Assembly (NCBI GenBank): GCA_030642225.1
Contig: DAOWOC010000073.1
Coordinates: 1 to 6,204, forward strand
Direction: 5' to 3'
Length of the DNA stretch: 6,204 nt
Origin: Deltaproteobacteria bacterium
Lineage (GTDB): Bacteria > Desulfobacterota > DAOWOC01
Below are positions 1 to 4,614 of the stretch, in pieces. The first letter of the stretch is position 1; each line of letters opens with the position of its first letter. Below the pieces are notes generated by a model. It was not told the DNA's origin and ran no database searches. It saw only the letters and a list, made by a program, of their open reading frames with translations. The position numbers were made by a program, and so were the translations under genes.

Positions 1-60
1 ATTTCCTTCTTATTTTTTACTTATAAATTTGACGACTTTATATAAATTTATAAATTTTGA
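1..60. repeat. Very AT-rich tract with repeated TATAAATTT and a possible edge ribosome binding site
   Basis: TATAAATTT occurs three times on the plus strand (22-30, 41-49, 49-57), and AAATTTATAAATTT (44-57) is a perfect palindrome. At the extreme edge the minus strand reads AGAAGGA (4-10), which could be the Shine-Dalgarno of a further minus-strand gene starting just outside the window. I see no well-spaced promoter. The tract may be a promoter or regulator-binding region for that next gene, but composition alone could explain much of it. Confidence 0.25.
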
Positions 61-69
61 TAATTAAAC

Positions 70-119
70 AAAAAATAATCATTAAAGGACTTTAAATATT
101 ATTTATATACCTTAAATCC
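70..119 (-). terminator. Weak candidate terminator after the crotonase gene
   Basis: Just past the crotonase stop, the minus strand can pair GGATTTAA (from 112-119) with TTAAAGTCC (from 87-95) with one bulged base, and a run of six T follows (70-75). The stem is AT-rich, the loop is long and the T run begins about 11 bases after the stem, so this is a poor intrinsic terminator. A competing short stem TTAAAG-TC-CTTTAA overlaps it at 82-95. Confidence 0.2.
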
Positions 120-121
120 AC

Positions 122-922
122 TTATTTACCCTTAAACACAGGCTTTCTTTTTTCCAGAAAGGAGATAAAGGCTTCTATCGCATCCTCGCTGTTCATTGCT
201 TTAAGAATCAAACCAGCGGTATCATCATTTCTCTCTTTAGACAAATTCTGATGTTCAAGACAATATTTAAATATCTTTTTCATCCCTTTTATTGAAAGAG
301 GCGCATTTTCAGCTATTATATCACAAATACCAAGGACATAATCCTCAAGCTCTTCCTTTGGCAAGACCTTGTTTAAAAACCCTATCTCATATGCTTCTTC
401 AGCTGTCATGGCCTGGGCAAGAAGAAACATCTCCTTTGCCCTGGCAAGACCTACAACATTTATCAAACGCCTTATACCCTCAGGATTATAGACTATACCA
501 AGTCTTGCCGGAGGAAGTTTAACCTTTATTCCTGCGGCAGCATACCTGAAATCACATGCACCGGCTATATCAACGCCCGCGCCTATACAGTGACCATTTA
601 GCATGGCTATAATCGGCACACCTATATCACTGAAACCCCTGAGAGTCATCCGCAGATTATCATGTTTTTCCAGTTCAGAATTTCCATTCATTATATCCGA
701 GGCAATCTTGGGAAAAGAAGATATATCATATCCGGAACAGAATATTTTATCTCCGGCACCTTTAATAATGATAGAACGAAGACCGTCTGCCTCCATTTTT
801 AAAATTTCATCACCCATTATTTTAAGCATGTCATTATTAACAGCATTCCTTTTCTCAGGGTTATTGATTAAAATTATCCCTGTTGTACCTTTTTGTTCTG
901 TTAAAATCAGATCATCCTTCAT
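122..922 (-). CDS. Crotonase-superfamily protein, methylmalonyl-CoA decarboxylase-like
   Basis: The 266-residue protein is a full-length crotonase (enoyl-CoA hydratase/isomerase) fold. The acyl-CoA oxyanion hole is built from FCSGYDI (61-67) and HCIGAGVDIAGACD (111-124). Both glutamates that define true enoyl-CoA hydratases appear replaced: the first by D118, the second by A139 (LPPARLG). By recall, the region GIVYNPEGI (142-150), the PKEELEDY segment (188-195) and the ending FLEKRKPVFKG (255-265) resemble E. coli YgfG/ScpB, methylmalonyl-CoA decarboxylase (261 residues). The tyrosine proposed as catalytic in that enzyme (Y140) would align with Y145 here, but its H66 corresponds to Y65. A decarboxylase or another non-hydratase acyl-CoA reaction is therefore favoured; substrate unknown. 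The start at 920-922 is secure, with AAGGAG 8 bases upstream. It is the last gene of the visible cluster, following the sirtuin gene. Confidence 0.9.
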   Translation of the reverse strand: MKDDLILTEQKGTTGIILINNPEKRNAVNNDMLKIMGDEILKMEADGLRSIIIKGAGDKIFCSGYDISSFPKIASDIMNGNSELEKHDNLRMTLRGFSDIGVPIIAMLNGHCIGAGVDIAGACDFRYAAAGIKVKLPPARLGIVYNPEGIRRLINVVGLARAKEMFLLAQAMTAEEAYEIGFLNKVLPKEELEDYVLGICDIIAENAPLSIKGMKKIFKYCLEHQNLSKERNDDTAGLILKAMNSEDAIEAFISFLEKRKPVFKGK

Positions 923-928
923 TGAATT

Positions 929-937
929 ATCTCCTTA
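929..937 (-). promoter_or_regulatory. Strong ribosome binding site of the crotonase gene
   Basis: On the minus strand this reads TAAGGAGAT, a near-perfect Shine-Dalgarno. An 8-base spacer separates AAGGAG (931-936) from the ATG at 920-922. It is the best ribosome binding site in the window and fixes the start of the gene. Confidence 0.85.
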
Positions 938-959
938 CACATGTTGAAGAATTTATTTA

Positions 960-973
960 ATCAAATATTTGAT
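960..973. promoter_or_regulatory. Perfect 14-base palindrome between sirtuin and crotonase genes
   Basis: The sequence ATCAAATATTTGAT is identical to its reverse complement and lies in the 57-base gap before the crotonase gene. It could be an operator for a dimeric regulator, or a weak AT-only hairpin. It is not an FNR site, whose half-sites have the opposite orientation (TTGAT then ATCAA). No convincing -35/-10 pair is seen next to it. In AT-rich DNA such palindromes can occur by chance. Confidence 0.3.
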
Positions 974-979
974 GATTTT

Positions 980-1786
980 TTATGAGCTTAGCAATGTCTT
1001 GAGCGCCTTGACTATCAAAGGCAATTGAACCCCGGTTTTTCCCCTGATATAAAAATCACATTCAGCGGTTAATGAACTTTTTTCAGGATTAATCTCAATC
1101 AACAAGGCTCCTTTTGATTTGGCGCTAACTGGTATGGATGCGGCAGGATAGACCACACCGGAGGTACCTAGTACAAACATTAAATCGCTTGCGTCAGCCA
1201 TGGACATGGCATCCTGAAAATCCTGTACCGGCTCTCCAAATGCCACGAAATCAGGTCTAATATTCCCTCCACATTCGCAACGGGGAAACAGATCAAGTAA
1301 TTCGGAAAGATTAAATTTATTAAACCTGTTTAAAACTCCTTCCATCATTGTAAAATATTCATCCCTGTCATACATCTTTTTACTATTGCAGGCAAGGCAC
1401 CGAAATCTGAAAAGATTACCATGAAGTGTATAAACATTAGAATTACCGGCATCTTTATGAAGATTATCAATATTCTGGGTTATAACCCCTGTAAGATAAC
1501 CCATTTTTTCTAATTCAACAAGTGCAAGGTGTCCTGGATTGGGTCTTGCTTCTTTAAGCCTCTTTAAAAATCCACGAAGTATCCCGGGAGCATCTTCAGG
1601 ATGATTAAGAATTACGGATAATATTCCGCCGGACCCACCCTCTGGATATAAATCCCAGAGACCTCCAGGGTCACGGTAGGTAGATATGCCGCTTTCAGCT
1701 GAAACACCAGCGCCGGTAAAGGCAATAATCTTCCGGCTCCTGTAAATTAACTGAGCAGCCTTATTAATATCCTCTTTGTGCGCCAT
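980..1786 (-). CDS. Sir2-family NAD-dependent protein deacylase (CobB-like sirtuin)
   Basis: The 268-residue protein carries the sirtuin motifs in order: GAGVSAESGISTYRD (25-39) for NAD binding, TQNIDNLH (103-110), catalytic H122 in LHG, four zinc-ligand cysteines C130, C133, C170 and C172, then FGEPV (183-187), GTSG (207-210) and EINPE (231-235). Sirtuins remove acetyl or other acyl groups from lysines, releasing nicotinamide and O-acyl-ADP-ribose. The stretch between the two zinc cysteine pairs (134-169) is longer than in many bacterial CobB proteins. I cannot place the tyrosine and arginine (Y-x-x-R) that mark desuccinylase-type class III sirtuins; the corresponding stretch reads RGFLKRLKEARPNPGH. 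No extra domain is fused, so it is a metabolic-type sirtuin rather than a SIR2 defence effector such as those of the Thoeris or DSR2 systems. Its ATG lies 30 bases after the receiver stop and has a poorly spaced Shine-Dalgarno. The crotonase gene follows after 57 bases. Confidence 0.95.
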   Translation of the reverse strand: MAHKEDINKAAQLIYRSRKIIAFTGAGVSAESGISTYRDPGGLWDLYPEGGSGGILSVILNHPEDAPGILRGFLKRLKEARPNPGHLALVELEKMGYLTGVITQNIDNLHKDAGNSNVYTLHGNLFRFRCLACNSKKMYDRDEYFTMMEGVLNRFNKFNLSELLDLFPRCECGGNIRPDFVAFGEPVQDFQDAMSMADASDLMFVLGTSGVVYPAASIPVSAKSKGALLIEINPEKSSLTAECDFYIRGKTGVQLPLIVKALKTLLSS

Positions 1787-1809
1787 ATCCTCAAAAATAA
1801 TTTCTTCCT
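1787..1809 (-). promoter_or_regulatory. Unusual translation start region of the sirtuin gene
   Basis: Two Shine-Dalgarno-like motifs precede the sirtuin ATG, and neither is well placed. GAGG (1789-1792) leaves only a 2-base spacer and AGGAAG (1804-1809) leaves 17. The ten codons between the receiver stop and this ATG are open in the same frame and offer no ATG, GTG or TTG alternative, only ATT. The ATG is kept because the protein begins normally from it; expression may be low or depend on coupling to the receiver gene. Confidence 0.4.
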
Positions 1810-1816
1810 GGATATT

Positions 1817-2317
1817 TTATTTTTTGTTCTCTGCCTGCCTGAGGAGATATATAAAAATATATTTTAAAGGACTATGAATCTCCGGCATTGCCAGAGTAAC
1901 CTTTTCAAGAAAAAAAGTTGCCCCGTTCTGATATGCCTTATCCATCAGCTCCTTTTCAGGTTTAACCGTATAGCATACAACAGGCAGATCAGGATAAACC
2001 TTTCTGATTTTAGAAAGAATATCAAGACTAATATCAGTGCCGCGACGCCTGTCATTATATTTAACAACTGCCTGTTCAGGCCAGAACAGGTCTAAAAGAA
2101 TAATGTCTGGTTTTTCCTTTTTTACAAGATCATCCCAGGCTTCAATCTCTCCACTCTTAATCACATTAAATACTATATCAGTATTCTGATTAGATTCAAG
2201 CATTGCATCTGTAACAGCTGATACCCAGTTATCATCCCATACAAGCTGATCAGAAGGCATCTTTTTGCGAAAAAGATCACTAAAAATATCATCTAAAAAA
2301 AGAATCTTGGCTTTCAT
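1817..2317 (-). CDS. Stand-alone response-regulator receiver protein
   Basis: The 166-residue protein is a single CheY-like receiver domain without any DNA-binding or enzymatic output domain. The key phosphorylation residues are all present: the acidic pair D9-D10 (LFLDD), the phospho-acceptor D76 (DIILLDLFWP, 71-80), the switch threonine T117 (VVCYT) and lysine K139 (FFLEK). It is longer than a typical 120-130-residue receiver because of an insert after the first strand (about 15-45) and an enlarged loop after the phospho-site (about 80-95, basic, KYNDRRRG). It starts one base after the kinase stop codon (TAA-T-ATG), and its ribosome binding site lies inside the end of the kinase gene, which strongly suggests translational coupling and a cognate pair. 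Output is probably by protein-protein contact; the target is unknown. The downstream sirtuin gene is in the same reading frame ten codons further on. Confidence 0.88.
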   Translation of the reverse strand: MKAKILFLDDIFSDLFRKKMPSDQLVWDDNWVSAVTDAMLESNQNTDIVFNVIKSGEIEAWDDLVKKEKPDIILLDLFWPEQAVVKYNDRRRGTDISLDILSKIRKVYPDLPVVCYTVKPEKELMDKAYQNGATFFLEKVTLAMPEIHSPLKYIFIYLLRQAENKK

Positions 2318-2318
2318 A

Positions 2319-4070
2319 TTAACCCTTCCTTCCTTTATGATTTATAGAAAAATATAAAAAGACCCTGTAAGGCTTACTGAATATTCTTATATTTCCTCCA
2401 AGGTCATGAACATCACTTCTTATCTGCGATAAACCCCTTCCTGAAATTGTTTTATAGGGCTCACCATTATCCTTAAAAAGTATATTTATCCTGTCTTTCT
2501 TTTTACTAATGCTTATTTCAATCTTTCCTATTAAAGAAAAATCCCGTACTCTGCGGGTATTTATCGCCCTCAAGCTGTTTGTTATCAGATTTTCAAAAAT
2601 AGTTTCCAGTTGTTCTTCATTTGCACTGATAATACAATCAGACAATGACTTGCTTTTAAAGTCAAGATATATTTCAACACCAGGCAAAAGAGAATTTTTT
2701 TGAGTTATATAGGATTGCAGCCACTTGATAAATAATATATTCTTTTTGCGCCACTGCAAGACCTTTCCACTGTCATGAAGCTCGGTTAAAAGCTGATCAA
2801 GCCCCCCTATAGCCATAGACAAGTCAGGATCGGCAAATGCTTCAGGATATTTTTGGACAAGGATACCTTTTATTGCATTAAGGCAATAAAAGCCAGGATT
2901 ATGAATCTTAAGACTAATTTCAGATAAATAATAAATAACCCTTTCATTAATAAGAAATGATTTTAAAAGGGAATTATACAAGGCAAGAAAAGGATTCATA
3001 TGAAGAAACTGTGCAAAATCAGCATACCGTGATCCAAGCACAACTATTCCAAGGTCCTGGTTAAGCATATTAAGAGGGTAAATAACATAAGATTTAACTT
3101 TCTTAACATATTTTAACAGGAATGTCCTCTCCTCTTCTTCGAAGTCGGGATAATTTTGTATGGTATCATAGAACCTGCGCAAACGCTCATCCTTATCCCC
3201 ACCGCCCTCTATTGGAAATGAATCGTCAGTATCTCTTAAAAGGCTATTCACAGAAGGCACAAATCCGTGCAGGATTATCTCACGAATCTGTTTTCCCTGC
3301 CAGCCGACCAGCCGGTATACCACCTCATTAACACCCCCTGTTTTAAAACAGACAAACCCCAGGTCTGCTGCGGAAAGTTTAATATAAGGCTCTATTGCAT
3401 CTGTGTAATCAACCGGTTTATTGGAGCCAATAAATCTTGAAAGTATGATCAACTTTTTGTGGGCAGTATTAATGGCTATCCTGTCTTTAATATCAACAAT
3501 ATAGTCCATGATCAATGGGCCGTAATTCTTTGCAAATTCGTCTAAAAAATTTTTTTGCTCTTTATTGAACGGCTCTTTCTCGCGATACCGGCTTAATTCA
3601 ATGGTACAAAAAATATCACCGCCTCTTTTAACAGGTAAGATAATAATGCTTCCTACCGGAGCCTTAATATTTTTTCTGTATTTTAAATTCAAGTGAGGAT
3701 AAAGTTCTAAAAAGGGATTAGATTTTTTATCAGGCCCTTTTTCCCATATATCCTTAACTAAAATACTCTCTCCTGTAGCCATAACCACACCGGTAAATCC
3801 CTTAGACGGATCAAACTGGTGCATATCTTTGCCCCTTCTCAGCCACGGTTTTCCATCTTTTACTATGCATAATTTCTCAATCCTGCCGCCTTTTGGCAAA
3901 AGGTTAATCTGACCTATATCAGCCTTTACTTCATTAATGAGAAGCTCTAAAATTTCATAAAGGATTAAATCCAAAGCAGAATCTTCACCGGAAATTGCAA
4001 GAACAGGTATAGTCTTAAAAAGTTTATCCGCTATAATGTCATGTTTTTCCAAACCACATTTGGCCAACAT
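2319..4070 (-). CDS. Cytoplasmic two-GAF sensor histidine kinase-like protein with an atypical H-box
   Basis: The 583-residue protein has no membrane segment or signal peptide. GAF 1 spans about 25-195 (hallmarks GFTGVVMATGESILVKD and IIILPVKRGGDIFCTIE); a second, more diverged GAF-like region spans about 205-375. Residues about 375-455 have the pattern of a two-helix dimerisation domain, followed by a HATPase domain (about 460-578). The ATP-binding motifs are an N-box with N494 and N498, a G1 box D534-N-G536-E-P, and a G2 box GRGL (544-547). The lid between G1 and G2 is very short, as in NarX/LytS-like kinases. The H-box is abnormal: in SLKIHNPG (386-393) the canonical histidine position is L387 and the only nearby histidine is H390. 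Another H432 lies in TELHDSGK. Autophosphorylation is therefore plausible but unproven. The ATG at 4068-4070 follows AAGGTG with a 7-base spacer. The gene ends one base before the receiver gene, its probable partner. The signal sensed by the GAF domains is unknown. Confidence 0.85.
   Translation of the reverse strand: MLAKCGLEKHDIIADKLFKTIPVLAISGEDSALDLILYEILELLINEVKADIGQINLLPKGGRIEKLCIVKDGKPWLRRGKDMHQFDPSKGFTGVVMATGESILVKDIWEKGPDKKSNPFLELYPHLNLKYRKNIKAPVGSIIILPVKRGGDIFCTIELSRYREKEPFNKEQKNFLDEFAKNYGPLIMDYIVDIKDRIAINTAHKKLIILSRFIGSNKPVDYTDAIEPYIKLSAADLGFVCFKTGGVNEVVYRLVGWQGKQIREIILHGFVPSVNSLLRDTDDSFPIEGGGDKDERLRRFYDTIQNYPDFEEEERTFLLKYVKKVKSYVIYPLNMLNQDLGIVVLGSRYADFAQFLHMNPFLALYNSLLKSFLINERVIYYLSEISLKIHNPGFYCLNAIKGILVQKYPEAFADPDLSMAIGGLDQLLTELHDSGKVLQWRKKNILFIKWLQSYITQKNSLLPGVEIYLDFKSKSLSDCIISANEEQLETIFENLITNSLRAINTRRVRDFSLIGKIEISISKKKDRINILFKDNGEPYKTISGRGLSQIRSDVHDLGGNIRIFSKPYRVFLYFSINHKGRKG
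2323..2333 (-). promoter_or_regulatory. Ribosome binding site of the receiver gene, inside the kinase gene
   Basis: The last codons of the kinase gene read GGAAGGAAGGG on the minus strand, a repeated purine-rich Shine-Dalgarno ending 5 bases before the receiver ATG (2315-2317). The kinase stop TAA (2319-2321) falls between them, so ribosomes finishing the kinase can restart immediately. This arrangement is typical of translational coupling and would keep kinase and receiver in proportion. Confidence 0.7.
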
Positions 4071-4077
4071 ATTTTAG

Positions 4078-4083
4078 CACCTT
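4078..4083 (-). promoter_or_regulatory. Ribosome binding site of the GAF kinase gene
   Basis: The minus strand reads AAGGTG seven bases before the ATG at 4068-4070. It supports this start even though no other methionine codon competes nearby. Confidence 0.65.
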
Positions 4084-4131
4084 TTATATTTAAAAACCCT
4101 TGCAACCTCATATGGTAAAATCTTGATATAA

Positions 4132-4566
4132 TCAAACATTTATTGGCGTTACATTAATAATTTTAACCTTATAATGCAAATCTTTGCCCGCAAGAGGATG
4201 ATTTCTATCAAGATATATCCAATCATCAAGAAAACCTGTTACCTTATAAACCTCACTGTGACCATCCGTGAAAATTTTCCTGTATGTTTGACCAACCTCA
4301 ATCGCATCCTCGGTCAGATCATTACGATGTAATCTCAGCATAAGGGACTTGTCCTTTTGACCATATGCATCTGATGCAGGAATAACAATATCTATCTCAT
4401 CGCCAATAGTAAGTCCTTTTAATACCTTTTCAAGCCCGGCATTCGCCATGTTATAACCAAAAATAAATTCATAAGGTTTTTTACCATTAGTGCTTTCTAT
4501 AAGTTCTCCGTTATTATCCTTTAACGAATATTCAATACTTACTATCATATCTTTTTGAATACGCAT
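4132..4566 (-). CDS. FKBP-type peptidyl-prolyl cis-trans isomerase, SlyD/SlpA-like
   Basis: This 144-residue protein has the split FKBP fold of the SlyD/SlpA family. The N-terminal FKBP part (1-70) contains the family pattern PYEFIFG...AGLEKVLKGLTIGDE...DAYGQ. It is followed by an insert-in-flap chaperone domain (about 74-120) and the closing strand with the signature DRNHPLAGKDL (120-130). Such proteins catalyse proline isomerisation and hold unfolded chains. The histidine- and cysteine-rich metal-binding tail of E. coli SlyD is absent; the protein stops at VTPINV, closer in length to SlpA/FkpB, so nickel delivery is not supported. There is no signal peptide, so it is cytoplasmic. The ATG at 4564-4566 follows an AGGA at 4573-4576 with a 6-base spacer. 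It sits 48 bases after the VWA gene and 61 bases before the kinase gene, which suggests co-expression, perhaps as a folding aid for a neighbour's product (inference). Confidence 0.93.
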   Translation of the reverse strand: MRIQKDMIVSIEYSLKDNNGELIESTNGKKPYEFIFGYNMANAGLEKVLKGLTIGDEIDIVIPASDAYGQKDKSLMLRLHRNDLTEDAIEVGQTYRKIFTDGHSEVYKVTGFLDDWIYLDRNHPLAGKDLHYKVKIINVTPINV

Positions 4567-4614
4567 TAATAATCCTGATTTAAAAAACTAAATTTCAATA
4601 TATACGGATACAGG

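Noticed and set aside
292..947. Plus-strand open frames opposite the crotonase gene (292-522 and 603-947)
   Set aside because: They lie antisense to a clearly conserved enzyme, have no recognisable domain and no ribosome binding site; they are by-products of the opposite strand.
980..1786. Sirtuin as a SIR2 anti-phage defence effector
   Set aside because: It is a standard-length single-domain sirtuin with zinc cysteines and no fused TIR, STAND, Argonaute or HerA partner nearby; defence SIR2 effectors usually lack this zinc module and come with such partners.
1874..3331. Plus-strand open frames opposite the receiver and kinase genes (1874-2095, 2509-2703, 3122-3331)
   Set aside because: They are short and low in recognisable content, and fully antisense to genes with intact motifs.
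4071..4131. Possible promoter in the gap between the isomerase and kinase genes
   Set aside because: TATAAA at 4083-4088 has no acceptable -35 at 16-18 bases and overlaps the ribosome binding site, so it is best explained by AT richness.
4567..4614. Possible terminator between the VWA and isomerase genes (ATTTA-GTTTTT-TAAAT stem)
   Set aside because: The stem has only five A-T pairs and no T run follows it, so it is too weak to count as a terminator.
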